Assembly: GCA_017936785.1 (NCBI GenBank)
Contig: JAGBEV010000020.1
Coordinates: forward strand, 1-64,000
DNA: 64,000 nucleotides
Source: Lachnospiraceae bacterium
Lineage (GTDB): Bacteria; Bacillota; Clostridia; Lachnospirales; Lachnospiraceae
Direction of reading: 5' to 3'
Of this stretch, positions 1-8,596 are shown piece after piece. Positions within the stretch are counted from its first letter, which is position 1; the number at the start of each line of letters is the position of its first letter. The notes beneath the pieces are model-generated. The model was not told the origin of the DNA. It did no database searches and saw only the letters and a list, made by a program, of their open reading frames with translations. The position numbers and the translations under genes were made by a program.

Positions 1-69
1 CAAAATCATCCGAAGGAACTGGATGATCTGATGCCTTGGGCACCTGATGTACAAGAACAATGTAAGTAA
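1..69 (+). CDS. IS66 family transposase, C-terminal fragment
   Basis: Only the last 22 codons lie in the window, ending with TAA at 67-69. The peptide contains HPKELDDLMPWAPDV, which resembles the conserved tail of IS66 transposases (the small IS66 C-terminal domain, usually a D-L-L-P-W pattern). The IS66-type terminus GCGCTTAC 60 bases further on supports the call. The catalytic DDE core lies outside the window, so it cannot be said whether the element is intact. Confidence 0.7.
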   Translation, partial: QNHPKELDDLMPWAPDVQEQCK

Positions 70-138
70 CGATTGTTGGGATGGTATTATATGCTATCCC
101 TTATTTATTTAGTAGGCACTATCTTATTAAGCGCTTAC
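1..138 (+). mobile_element. Right end of an IS66-family insertion sequence
   Basis: The window begins inside the element. A 22-codon transposase tail ends at 69 and is followed by about 70 non-coding bases ending in GCGCTTAC at 131-138. Read from the outside this is GTAAGCGC, matching the 5'-GTAAGCG termini typical of IS66 elements. IS66 insertions usually duplicate 8 bp, so GATTTAAG at 139-146 is the expected copy of the target; the partner copy lies before the window. The boundary at 138 is inferred from the terminus motif because the left end is not visible. Confidence 0.75.
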
Positions 139-749
139 GATTTAAGCACTGTTTTACGAGACCTGCTTTTGTTTTTCTCTTCCTCATGAATTCCAACTGC
201 GTAATACAAAAGCCTGCCGTCCTGTTCACAAATATGATCATGATAATGGTAATAAAGTAAGCGGGAGTCAACTGCAAATACAGTGGAGCCATGAACATCT
301 GTATTGCAGTATTCAGGATATTCCATGCCGTTGACTAAGATCATCTTTCCTGAATGGTATGATTTGAGAAAATCCCCATTTACGTAAGTATAGGTTAACC
401 CTTCGACATGATTTTTGATCCCCTCAATCCGTTTTATTGCCCCGGATGGATCAACTTCTCTCTTTAAAAAATAACTCCAGATTTCCCCTTGCTGGTCTTT
501 TTCAATATAAACCTCTTTTATATTTGTTTCATCGTGTACAAAGCTTTGCAGTATAACCTGATTATTTTCAAGCTCCTGTTCACGGTTTATGGTTATGCTG
601 TTTTCATCAGGGTTATAGGTATGTTTTATATCATTTAAATTTAAATCGCCTATAATTTTTTCAGTTTTCCCATTTTTGTTTTCAGAGTAGATCATCGGAG
701 TTTCGATCAGATCATATTTTCTAAATATAACTTTGCTGTGTTTAGACAT
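135..749 (-). CDS. Hypothetical protein, probably cut short by the IS66 insertion
   Basis: About 204 residues with no family I recognise. It is soluble-looking and rich in Tyr, Asp and Glu, with no signal peptide or membrane segment. Two adjacent ATGs (752 and 749) could start it; GGGAG lies 6 bases before the second, so 749 is preferred. The gene is the last of a run of minus-strand genes and begins about 20 bases after the DUF434 gene ends. Its TAA stop (135-137) is made of the terminal bases of the IS66 element, so the native C terminus has been replaced or lost. The final residues (NKSRSRKTVLKS) are basic and may be near the original end, but this cannot be judged without homologues. Confidence 0.6.
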   Translation of the reverse strand: MSKHSKVIFRKYDLIETPMIYSENKNGKTEKIIGDLNLNDIKHTYNPDENSITINREQELENNQVILQSFVHDETNIKEVYIEKDQQGEIWSYFLKREVDPSGAIKRIEGIKNHVEGLTYTYVNGDFLKSYHSGKMILVNGMEYPEYCNTDVHGSTVFAVDSRLLYYHYHDHICEQDGRLLYYAVGIHEEEKNKSRSRKTVLKS

Positions 750-769
750 CATTTTCTCCCATTTACGCT

Positions 770-1471
770 TTACCAGACTTTAACAGGCACCGCCTCCGTT
801 TTATCTATGCAAAAAGACATCAGATTAAACCAGCTTTTACATTTATCCAGTATAATAGCATCCGCTGTGATCACATGATCCTTTTCCTGCAACGTGCGGT
901 CCACATCATTTATGATCTGAATATCCAGATCCACATGGCAGCTTTCCCACACATCAGCAATGAGGCTCTTTAAACGCCCGGAATTGGATACGGGCGCATC
1001 CAGATAGAAAACCGCTTTTTGTACTTTCATCTGTTCCAATGTATCAGCAATGATCCTGACAGCCTCCGGTGTCTCATCTATGAGCCGGTAAGTGCCACGT
1101 AATCCTGCCAGATCCCGAATGGTTCCATCCATACATTTCAGCAGGAGTGAACGGCACAAAGCGATCTCCAGCGTGATGATCGTATTAAAACCGTCAATAT
1201 GCACCGTTTTGCCACACAACTGATCTGCTGTGCATTCCTTTTCTTTTCGCAGCCTAAGTTGTTCATCCGGTGAAATGCTGCGCACTAAGGCAAGCCTTTG
1301 CCGCTCCGACAATAAAAAATGATTTCCCACAAATACGGACGCATTTTTGATGGCATATCCTTCATTGATCAGGTATCGGATATGACCTGCCGCCCGTTTC
1401 AATTGATCCAGGGAATCCCCGGAAAATTCCTTTTCATCCTTTTCCCCGCTGCCTCTTTTTAACTGTTTCAT
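770..1471 (-). CDS. DUF434 domain protein
   Basis: About 233 residues. The N-terminal third (DQLKRAAGHIRYLINEGYAI, then VFVGNHFLLSERQRLAL) fits DUF434, a short uncharacterised family of bacteria and archaea. The rest (IDGFNTIITLE, later a GTYRLIDETPEA segment and VFYLDAPVSNSGRLK) fits the DUF5616-like part commonly fused behind it. That second part, with conserved Asp residues and a nucleotide-binding look, hints at an enzyme, but no reaction is known. The start is the ATG at 1471, whose ATGA overlaps the TGA stop of the upstream gene and suggests translational coupling; GGCGGG lies just before it. An ATG at 1489 is also in frame but has no better ribosome site. Confidence 0.65.
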   Translation of the reverse strand: MKQLKRGSGEKDEKEFSGDSLDQLKRAAGHIRYLINEGYAIKNASVFVGNHFLLSERQRLALVRSISPDEQLRLRKEKECTADQLCGKTVHIDGFNTIITLEIALCRSLLLKCMDGTIRDLAGLRGTYRLIDETPEAVRIIADTLEQMKVQKAVFYLDAPVSNSGRLKSLIADVWESCHVDLDIQIINDVDRTLQEKDHVITADAIILDKCKSWFNLMSFCIDKTEAVPVKVW

Positions 1472-2934
1472 TTTCCCGCCTTTAACCATTCTTCAATTTC
1501 ATCCTGAAAAGGGAGCCTCCACTTCTGTCTGTCAACAGGTGTTTCATCAAAATTATAGTCCAATAACTCGGCTACCCGCACAGGCTCAACTTCAATCCCA
1601 TGTTTCTTTGCGATCTTAACGCAGCAATATGCCCATGGGTCCAGCAGGTCGCCGCACATATCATACATTTTTCGGCGATGCCGTACGCTATGAAGCAATG
1701 CTTTCCGAAACTCCCTGGCATCCCCTTTCAATATCCAAAGGAGCATTTCTCTCGTATCACTCTTTTCCCATTGTGCAATACGATTATATAGTTTTTCATT
1801 ATTTACACCATTTATGATTTCTATAAAATCTTTTGCATGGGTATAAGGTTGGTTCCTGCATACTCCCTTTGCAAAACGATACAATCGCGGAATAAGATCA
1901 TCTGTTCCTGCAGCATAAGCAAACAACATCGCTGTGTACACGACAGAATCAGCATGCCAGGACATATCATGGAGCAAATTGCTGTTTTCCTCCACCGGAT
2001 ATCCCTGCTCCACCAGTTCATATTCACACAATGTGGTATAACTGCATAAATACCAAAATCCTCTGGCGCGGTCGGGCATTCTGTGTGCAGCATAGTCCCG
2101 CTCTGAATAGGAAAAATACATAATTCTCATAATGTAGCAAAACTGCGCCAGTTTTTTCTCTTTATAATAAGCTTCGTATGTACCGCCAAGTCCACATTCT
2201 TCCCATATTTTAAAAACTAATTGATCAGGGGTTGCATCCAGAAGCCAGTTATCATTTTGCTTTTTTACAAACACATCAAAATCCACAGAAGTGTTGCGGA
2301 TTTCCGGAATTTTTTTCTTAGCCGGCTTTTCGTTTCGGACAGGACGAAGTTTTGCCAGGGCTGTAAGATCAGTGATTCCTTCCCGATTTCTGGTTTGAAA
2401 TTCCTCCAGAAACTTTTTCTTTTCCTTATTGGGAACAGCCGCAATTTCCATGACTATGGTCTTTTGATCTGCACAGATCTTTCCCAGAAAAGTAACCTTT
2501 TGTTCCTGTGTCATTCCCAAAAGTTCTGCACACTTTTCTGCGATCATCAGTTGTCTGTTCAACAGATCAAAGGCATTTTCTGCCTTTTTTTCAAAGAACG
2601 CATAAAAAGTCCACTCCATATCCCGGACGATGCAAAGCGCCGTTTCCTCCCATTCATCACGGGGTTGAAAGACACTCTCCTCAATCGCCAATACATAGGA
2701 ATCATCCATGGAATAGCCTGTAGGTACTGACTGCCAGAATCTTTTTACTACCTTACCCAAAAACCTGGTCATATCAAAAAAGCATCCTTTTGCCAATATC
2801 TCATATACTGCATACTCCTGTTCAATACAAACAGAAGCCAGTGCGGCATACTTCCAAAAGGCTGCCTTTGATTTCTTTAATCTTGTCTTCATTTCTTCCA
2901 AATATTCTGTTTTGCTTATCATTTCGCCAGCCAT
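1468..2934 (-). CDS. Hypothetical 488-residue protein, DUF416/Imm49-like
   Basis: Large helical soluble protein with no signal peptide. The first 150 residues (KAAFWKYAALASVCIEQEY, then LLNRQLMIAEKCAELLGM) resemble the DUF416/YjaG pattern. The last 150 residues, with a repeated helical H-R-x-x-Y element and a KKHGIEVEPVRVAELL segment, recall Imm49-type immunity proteins of polymorphic toxin systems. Both resemblances are from memory and are weak. It overlaps the DUF434 gene by four bases. AGGGAG lies 10 bases before the ATG. An alternative ATG five codons in is possible. Confidence 0.55.
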   Translation of the reverse strand: MAGEMISKTEYLEEMKTRLKKSKAAFWKYAALASVCIEQEYAVYEILAKGCFFDMTRFLGKVVKRFWQSVPTGYSMDDSYVLAIEESVFQPRDEWEETALCIVRDMEWTFYAFFEKKAENAFDLLNRQLMIAEKCAELLGMTQEQKVTFLGKICADQKTIVMEIAAVPNKEKKKFLEEFQTRNREGITDLTALAKLRPVRNEKPAKKKIPEIRNTSVDFDVFVKKQNDNWLLDATPDQLVFKIWEECGLGGTYEAYYKEKKLAQFCYIMRIMYFSYSERDYAAHRMPDRARGFWYLCSYTTLCEYELVEQGYPVEENSNLLHDMSWHADSVVYTAMLFAYAAGTDDLIPRLYRFAKGVCRNQPYTHAKDFIEIINGVNNEKLYNRIAQWEKSDTREMLLWILKGDAREFRKALLHSVRHRRKMYDMCGDLLDPWAYCCVKIAKKHGIEVEPVRVAELLDYNFDETPVDRQKWRLPFQDEIEEWLKAGK

Positions 2935-2996
2935 ATTTCTTGCACTCCCTTCATTTTTACTTCAGAAAACATTCTGACCTAAAACTTTCTTTGGAA

Positions 2997-3779
2997 TTAC
3001 AGCATATATTCCGTCCAGTTGACAGTAACCTGCCGGATACGCATGAAAGCGGTATCCATCCAGTTTTCTTCCTTTTTCGCCCAGAGAGAAACCAGATCAT
3101 CCAGCAATTCTAAAATGCGGATATGTGTTTGATAGAAATGGTTTTTTTCCGGTTCATGTCCTGCTATCCATTGGCGGTAGCTATATTGGGCAAATGTCAG
3201 ATAAGGCATGCCTTCGTCATATTTTCCCTGTTTCCACATCCCTACACCATACACTGCAGCTGCATGTACACACATAAAAGAAGGTTTTATAAACCGTATG
3301 ATTTCATGCGGGCGGAAAAACTCCCTGTCATAAGGATTAGGTTCCGCTAACAAAGAAAGGAAGTGTGTAACTGTCATTTCCTCCATCTTAGGAAAAACAT
3401 AATTCTCCCAGACATATACTACATCCTGCCATACTTCCTCAAAATGTTCAGGCTTATAATAATAGGAGCCTCCTTGATCCGGAATCTCGCAATCCCATCT
3501 CAATTGTGTTGTAATATCTTTTTGTGCAAGCCGCCACAAACTCCCTTCATCTGCACAAAGAGCTGTAAAAGGCGCCGGTCTGTAAAAGATCGAAAATACA
3601 GGTTCCAGATGATAGCCGTCTGTCCTTAAGCTCACTTCATCGATAAATTCATCTCTGATCCGTACAAAAACTCCTTTGGATGTTGGGTGTGTGCGAAAAC
3701 CTAATGGGGTTAATATTCCCTTTAAACGTTTTCGCACCAGCGCAACGCCGTCTTTTTTCAAAATAATGTCCTGTTCCAT
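2997..3779 (-). CDS. Hypothetical protein, DUF4304-like
   Basis: 260 residues. The opening (LKGILTPLGFRTHPTSKGVFVRIRD) follows the pattern of DUF4304-type proteins, in which a basic N-terminal helix leads to a GF-(K/R) motif and a strand with F-x-R. DUF4304 proteins are often found next to toxin or immunity genes; their activity is unknown. The C-terminal half is helical (DDLVSLWAKKEENW). There is no signal peptide. The start has GAGGAG nine bases upstream. It lies 22 bases after the DUF2716 gene and 62 bases before the 488-residue gene, so a shared transcript is likely. Confidence 0.5.
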   Translation of the reverse strand: MEQDIILKKDGVALVRKRLKGILTPLGFRTHPTSKGVFVRIRDEFIDEVSLRTDGYHLEPVFSIFYRPAPFTALCADEGSLWRLAQKDITTQLRWDCEIPDQGGSYYYKPEHFEEVWQDVVYVWENYVFPKMEEMTVTHFLSLLAEPNPYDREFFRPHEIIRFIKPSFMCVHAAAVYGVGMWKQGKYDEGMPYLTFAQYSYRQWIAGHEPEKNHFYQTHIRILELLDDLVSLWAKKEENWMDTAFMRIRQVTVNWTEYML

Positions 3780-3801
3780 TTTGATGTTTCTCCTCTATCT
3801 C

Positions 3802-4224
3802 TTATCTAAGTTTTTCCCACCCTAATTCTTTATATATTATATCAAACCGTTTGATTAGTTCATCGCCAAATATCCACACTTCCTGTCTCCAGGGATGCCC
3901 TAAATATCCATATTCAAAATCCTCATCAATAAAGAAATAATAGTCTCCATCCGGATAAAAAGATGGAAAATAAGCATAATATCCTCCACCAAAGTATCTG
4001 CTGTCTTCTTTCCAAAAACTCTTTTGATCTTCCGTATTTCGGGGATCAAATAGAAACGCACTATGCTGCCAATCTAATGCATACCACTGCCTTTCCTTTT
4101 TTGAAACGGCTATCAGTTGTTCCCTTATGACCGCATCCATCCTCGAAATCTGATCATCAGACATTTTCTCGATTCCATAAACAGAATGTTCAACATTTAT
4201 TTCAAAAGGCAGATCAGAGAACAT
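3802..4224 (-). CDS. DUF2716 domain protein
   Basis: 140 residues. The motifs YALDWQHSAFLFDPR, YPDGDYYFFIDEDFEYG and YLGHPWRQEVWIFG are the signature of DUF2716, an uncharacterised family of about 150 residues common in Firmicutes, often in immunity-like neighbourhoods. The protein is cytoplasmic by appearance and rich in aromatic residues. AGAGG lies 7 bases before the chosen ATG; the reading frame stays open a little further upstream but offers no ATG with a ribosome site. It is the first gene of the 4.2 to 0.1 kb run, preceded by a decayed gene. Confidence 0.8.
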   Translation of the reverse strand: MFSDLPFEINVEHSVYGIEKMSDDQISRMDAVIREQLIAVSKKERQWYALDWQHSAFLFDPRNTEDQKSFWKEDSRYFGGGYYAYFPSFYPDGDYYFFIDEDFEYGYLGHPWRQEVWIFGDELIKRFDIIYKELGWEKLR

Positions 4225-4252
4225 GGAATGACCTCTATAGCTGCATGATGGC

Positions 4253-4497
4253 TTAAAATTTTAATTTATCATATACTTTATCCCATATCAGATTATATTT
4301 TTCCGTATCATCTATCAACATTTTGCTTCATTTCTCCCAACTGCAATTTCTTTTACAAGTGTTTCTACTGTTGGAATACATTTTTCAGTTTCTATAAGCA
4401 TCTTCCTTTTCATAGATACAGTCACTAAAGGAGGGATGAATTCCAATTGACAACAATGTATTTTCTAAACACTTGACCATTTCAGCATTAAATTCTT
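4253..4497 (-). pseudogene. Decayed gene remnant, family unknown
   Basis: No intact frame spans this 245-base interval, but three protein-like pieces follow one another in different minus-strand frames: NAEMVKCLENTLLSIGIHP (ending near 4410), ETEKCIPTVETLVKEIAVG, and LIDDTEKYNLIWDKVYDKLKF with a stop at 4253. Their order and composition suggest a single small gene with at least two frameshifts. The product cannot be named. Random coding-like sequence is the alternative. Confidence 0.4.
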
Positions 4498-4498
4498 A

Positions 4499-5770
4499 TT
4501 ATAAATTTTCAACTGTATCAAACAGATAATCATTAATAAAATATCTCTGTTCATAGGAATCCTGATAAAAATTCTCCGTATCATCCCTGTATATTTCCAA
4601 AAGCTTTGGCACAACCTGATCTATAAAGTTGTTTAAGACATACTGAAACTTTTCAAAGGCAAGTGCGCCTGCCACATCTCCATGTTCATTTTCAAATTCT
4701 GTGACAGAGATGTTTTGATGAAGTTCAAACAGAATTCCATAACAGGACAAGGTCATAAACAAGGCTTTCTCCGATTCCCAGAACATGATGTGCAGCCAGA
4801 TATTATGGGGCAGGCAGCGGCACCAGCCATGGTCATCCCACCTGCATAAATCATGCCTTGCAAGATCATTATTTTTAAGGAATCTTTGTTGCATAACTTT
4901 GCGGGATGGGATTCCCTTTTTTCCATAAGCACCGGCTTCCACATTTTTAATAATCTGTTCTACAGCCGCTTTCTCAAATTGCATCAGTTCTGTTTTAATC
5001 CCCTGTTTCCATTCTGCATAAACTGTCCGCATTTTATTTAACCGATCCACATACTGCTCTTTTTCTTCAATTCCCGGTACAGCATACACAAATTTCTTTT
5101 CAGGCGATCCAAAAGCCCCGGCAAAAGTTTCAACAATTCTGTCCGCTTTATCCTTGCCATTTTCCTCCGTAAGCTCAATTCGCACTATCATTTCCGGCTT
5201 CATATCAAATCGTTTCCATAACAGCACGCAATTGCTTTGATAATAATAGGCATCCTCAACAGAATATCGAATAGCCCCCGGCAAAAACCCTTCACGCATA
5301 CAACGCCAATCCCACATGGGTTCACCGCTCTTTTCCCTATGCCAGTTTATTTTATCAAGCATGACAATAGATGAATAAAACGAATATGGTCTGGGAACTT
5401 TTTCCATTACCTGCATCACTTTTTGATTGTCTATCATGGGGTCATCAGGCAAAAATACCGTTTTCCCCTGACACATTCCCGGAAAATTAGAAAAAAAACT
5501 CACCTGATGGGGATCAATGGGCGGCGAAAGATGAGTCTTGATATATTCCTCATAATCACTTTTCCAATATGGTGCAAATTCCGGGAAAGCCTTGCATAAT
5601 TTTGCGTGAGGTGTCTGAGTCTCCGCCTTGGCATCATTAATATCATGAAAATGAAATAATGTATGCTCATTTTTCCAGTTGTTTGCCTCCAGTATCTGCA
5701 ATACCTTCGGACAAATTTCCGAAAAACTTTGCTTTTTTAATGCAAATACTGCATTTAGAAATAAGCGCAT
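4499..5770 (-). CDS. Hypothetical 423-residue protein
   Basis: No family recognised. The N terminus (MRLFLNAVFALKK) is mildly hydrophobic but too short for a clear signal peptide. The middle has a WDW/YYYQSN region rich in aromatic residues, and the C-terminal third has Trp/His clusters (HDLCRWDDHGWCRCLPHNIW) followed by a helical tail. The gene lies 51 bases after the 149-residue gene, in the same direction, and immediately upstream of the decayed remnant. GGGG precedes the start. Base composition is more AT-rich than the housekeeping genes further along, in line with an accessory origin. Confidence 0.5.
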   Translation of the reverse strand: MRLFLNAVFALKKQSFSEICPKVLQILEANNWKNEHTLFHFHDINDAKAETQTPHAKLCKAFPEFAPYWKSDYEEYIKTHLSPPIDPHQVSFFSNFPGMCQGKTVFLPDDPMIDNQKVMQVMEKVPRPYSFYSSIVMLDKINWHREKSGEPMWDWRCMREGFLPGAIRYSVEDAYYYQSNCVLLWKRFDMKPEMIVRIELTEENGKDKADRIVETFAGAFGSPEKKFVYAVPGIEEKEQYVDRLNKMRTVYAEWKQGIKTELMQFEKAAVEQIIKNVEAGAYGKKGIPSRKVMQQRFLKNNDLARHDLCRWDDHGWCRCLPHNIWLHIMFWESEKALFMTLSCYGILFELHQNISVTEFENEHGDVAGALAFEKFQYVLNNFIDQVVPKLLEIYRDDTENFYQDSYEQRYFINDYLFDTVENL

Positions 5771-5821
5771 TTTCTTTTCCCCCGATTAAATTCCTTTATC
5801 CTGCTCGATAACATCAGGATA

Positions 5822-6271
5822 TTACTCCCAGTCCTGAAACCATGCATCATCAACAAATTCATTCCAGCAATAGCTTATCTTACCGGCTTTAAACTTCAGC
5901 TTACAGAATACACTTTCATTCCATGCATCACCTGAAATTTCTACTATTCCTGTTTCATTATCAAAGTAAAAATCCAAAACCTCAAAATCAATCCCGGAGA
6001 TTTCGCTTATAGCTATTTCTTTTTCTTTATTTTCTGGTAAAAATTTTACTCCTTTTTCATATATTGCATTATGTAAAATTACTGCAGCTGTCCCAGTTCG
6101 TTTATGACGTCCTGTTTCATTACATATGTTTTTACTTGTAACGTCAAACCCATTATCGAAAAACAACATAATATCATTTCCAACAGATGCTTTAGAAATC
6201 AAACAATCATGCAAAGAAATATTATCATCATCTGTGCTTATTTTCCATTTCAACTCTGATTCTCTGCTCAT
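5822..6271 (-). CDS. Small hypothetical protein
   Basis: 149 residues, acidic, mainly beta by appearance (alternating strands such as ISYCWNEFVDDAWF and FYFDNETGIVEISGD). No signal peptide or membrane segment. The early LHDCLISKASVGNDIMLFF segment resembles the H-D/H-D-S-x-I type start of small immunity-like beta proteins, but no family can be assigned. GAGG stands 12 bases before the ATG, a rather long spacing. It probably shares a transcript with the 423-residue gene behind it. The 141 bases upstream of it are AT-rich and show no gene. Confidence 0.5.
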   Translation of the reverse strand: MSRESELKWKISTDDDNISLHDCLISKASVGNDIMLFFDNGFDVTSKNICNETGRHKRTGTAAVILHNAIYEKGVKFLPENKEKEIAISEISGIDFEVLDFYFDNETGIVEISGDAWNESVFCKLKFKAGKISYCWNEFVDDAWFQDWE

Positions 6272-6412
6272 AAAACAATTTAACCTCTTTGCGTTTTCCC
6301 GAATTAGAAATTTGCATTTATCAGGTCATCATTATATTTTTTAGAAATCCAAACTTCATTGTTAAACTTTTACAAATATAGTTGTTTTAAATTGTCTATA
6401 TCATATAACGAT

Positions 6413-6730
6413 TTATATATATTCATAAACATAACTTTTAAGCAATTCCTGCAATTCTCTGTCCATAAATTCATAATCATCACTAATATTAAGACAAACC
6501 AGTTTCTTATTGCTAACTATATCCGGATATTTCTCTTTTAGTCTTCGCACATGCTTTTTTTCCATACAAAAAATAAGATCAGCCCATCCCAGTAAGCCGG
6601 GAGTAACTTTAATTCTGGCGTTTGATTCCGTTCCTGCTGAATATGCCCTATGTCCATGATATCCATCAAAAATCTTCTCAGCAGTCAGGCTGCGCCTCTT
6701 ATTTTGGCTGCATATAAAAAGTAAATTCAT
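6413..6730 (-). CDS. Small low-molecular-weight protein tyrosine phosphatase-like protein
   Basis: 105 residues. The N terminus carries a P-loop, C7-SQNKR-R13-S14, which is the CX5R(S) catalytic signature of low-molecular-weight tyrosine phosphatases. A truncated branch of this family of about 110 residues is known in many bacteria. The usual C-terminal DPY acid loop of full-length enzymes is not seen; the protein instead has NISDDYEFMDRELQELL, where Asp residues could serve. Whether it is an active phosphatase is uncertain. GGAG lies 12 bases before the ATG. It stands between two hypothetical genes of the same strand. Confidence 0.65.
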   Translation of the reverse strand: MNLLFICSQNKRRSLTAEKIFDGYHGHRAYSAGTESNARIKVTPGLLGWADLIFCMEKKHVRRLKEKYPDIVSNKKLVCLNISDDYEFMDRELQELLKSYVYEYI

Positions 6731-6779
6731 TTATAATACGGCTCTCCTTAACTTATCCAAATGCAAAATATTTATAAAG

Positions 6780-7400
6780 TTATGACTCCGGCTTAAAAAC
6801 AATGCTGTCCTTTAATGGTAAAGCAAGTGTTTCTTCACCCCACGGCATCATTACATGAAGTATATTAGTATTCACTATTTTAGTTAGCTGAAATGAACCT
6901 TCATCTGTTACTTCTTCTTTCCAGCTGTCGGAAGGATAAATATGAATGCTGTGCTTGGTAAGCGTCTTCTTCATGATATCCAGAACATTGATTTCGCCAA
7001 ATACATAAAATGGATCTCCATTTTTATCTGTTTCTGCTTCCTCTTCATACCACCAGCCTGTCCGTAATGCCTGGAACAGAAATTTTTCACTATTTGAAAA
7101 GATATAGCTTGCTCCTTCTCCATAAAAATATCCTGATTCGTAGATCGGTTTCAGAACATCACTATCAATACGAAATAGTATGAATGCTTCTTCGCTTTGC
7201 CCTGAATAGTATGTAAATATTAGATATTGTTCTGACAATGAAAGCAATAATGTCCCACCGCCATAACCTTCTGATGGATAAGGGACAGGAAAAGTATATT
7301 TTGTTTCCCCATTGGAAACTACAGATAGAACAATATCATTTTCATCATTCAATAAAATTTCCCGCTTATCATTAAGAACTACACGTTTTTGCCCTTCCAT
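6780..7400 (-). CDS. Hypothetical beta-rich protein
   Basis: About 206 residues from the ATG at 7400, which follows AGAGGAAG; the open frame reaches 7475 but the extra residues are basic and lack a ribosome site. The protein looks like repeated beta strands (VVLNDKREILLNDENDIVLS, then GGGTLLLSLSEQYLIFTYYSG), the pattern of small propeller or immunity-type proteins. No catalytic motif, no signal peptide. The Trp-rich GWWYEEEAETDKNGDP loop is notable. No name is offered. Confidence 0.5.
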   Translation of the reverse strand: MEGQKRVVLNDKREILLNDENDIVLSVVSNGETKYTFPVPYPSEGYGGGTLLLSLSEQYLIFTYYSGQSEEAFILFRIDSDVLKPIYESGYFYGEGASYIFSNSEKFLFQALRTGWWYEEEAETDKNGDPFYVFGEINVLDIMKKTLTKHSIHIYPSDSWKEEVTDEGSFQLTKIVNTNILHVMMPWGEETLALPLKDSIVFKPES

Positions 7401-7516
7401 AAAACTTCCTCTTTTAATCGAATCTAATCTCCTTTTAATTGCTATTTCAATTGCACCTCGCAGAGCGAAATACACCTCTTACCAAATTTTTGATTTGTAC
7501 ACTATGTATTTTGACT

Positions 7517-7969
7517 TTAATATTTTTCTAAATATACAAAACATAAATCTTCTGTTATTTGTTCTTTTTTAAAAATTTTGTAGCCCAATTTCTCATATAA
7601 TTTTATATTACTAACACTTTTAGTGCTAGTAAATAATTCATATCTTTGCCCCGGATACTCTTTCTCTATCGCCTCAAGAAGTCTTGTTCCAATACCATTT
7701 CTTTGCTTTTTAGGATGCACCATTAATTTTCCAACATGAACATTTCCATTTTCAAAATAGGCTCGAACCGACCCTATAATTTCCTCATTTTCATCCACCA
7801 CTTTTAGAATAGTTCCCTTATCAAATTCATCCACCACATCATTTAAGTTCTGTTTTAACGGTGGAATATCAGGATCATTAAACAACTTAGCTTCACTTTG
7901 ATAAGCTAAATATTGCAATTCTAGTATTTTTTCCAAATCATTTCTTTGTGCTTTCTGAATAATCAGCAT
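7517..7969 (-). CDS. GNAT family N-acetyltransferase
   Basis: 150 residues, the normal length of a single GNAT domain. Motif A is clear: VGKLMVHPKKQRNGIGTRLL, giving the acetyl-CoA pyrophosphate-binding (Q/R)-x-x-G-x-(G/A) turn, followed by EKEYP and the closing helix/strand KLYEKLGYKIFKKE. These enzymes transfer an acetyl group from acetyl-CoA to a small molecule or protein amine; the substrate is not predictable here. GGAG lies nine bases before the ATG. Confidence 0.85.
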   Translation of the reverse strand: MLIIQKAQRNDLEKILELQYLAYQSEAKLFNDPDIPPLKQNLNDVVDEFDKGTILKVVDENEEIIGSVRAYFENGNVHVGKLMVHPKKQRNGIGTRLLEAIEKEYPGQRYELFTSTKSVSNIKLYEKLGYKIFKKEQITEDLCFVYLEKY

Positions 7970-8073
7970 TATTTCATTCTCCTTTGGATATGTACAAAAA
8001 AATTAATCATTTATTGCTATTAAAATATAACAGCTAATGAAGCTTTTAAATTATATGATTTCAAAATTCCGAT

Positions 8074-8589
8074 TTATAGTTCAATGTCAATTTGATATTC
8101 CTCATCAATAAGAAGATAATCGATCTTATAAATCTGACACTGTTCCAATATTTCAGCATTATCTCTGAGTACAGTTTCCATCGTACAGTCCTCATCATCT
8201 ATTCTGTTTTCTATAACACTTGCATATTTTTTTATATCACTAAAATGATTCTTAATATATTTATCGCTCATAACCAGGCAATAATATTTTATGTTGTCCA
8301 AATACTCCGCTTCAAAAGCTTTCGACCAATCAAAGGGAATATAACAGCCTTCAACAATAAGATTCTGCTCATTCTCAATAGCTGTTTTTATCATTTCACA
8401 CACGATGGACCATAAGTAATCCATCATTGCTTTATTATCACTCATAGGCGTAAGTTTTGTATTTCCGCTGCGGATAAGCCCCATTTTTAAGTGATCCATG
8501 GATAGATAAGGATATTTATATTTTTCAAGTAATTTTTGAGCAAGTGCTGTCTTCCCTGTATGGGATGCTCCTGTTATCAAAATAATCAT
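8074..8589 (-). CDS. P-loop kinase-like protein
   Basis: 171 residues. The N terminus has a Walker A motif, GASHTGKT at residues 7-14, followed by a lid-like LSMDHLKMGLIRSG segment and a Walker B-like LIVEGCYIPF strand. This is the layout of small nucleotide, sugar or phosphoglycerate-type kinases (AAA_33/zeta-like P-loop group). The substrate is unknown. The gene starts 7 bases after the decayed LUD gene. The nearest ribosome site (AGGAGA) is 13 bases before the ATG, so translation may be weak or coupled. Confidence 0.65.
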   Translation of the reverse strand: MIILITGASHTGKTALAQKLLEKYKYPYLSMDHLKMGLIRSGNTKLTPMSDNKAMMDYLWSIVCEMIKTAIENEQNLIVEGCYIPFDWSKAFEAEYLDNIKYYCLVMSDKYIKNHFSDIKKYASVIENRIDDEDCTMETVLRDNAEILEQCQIYKIDYLLIDEEYQIDIEL

Positions 8590-8596
8590 TGACTTG

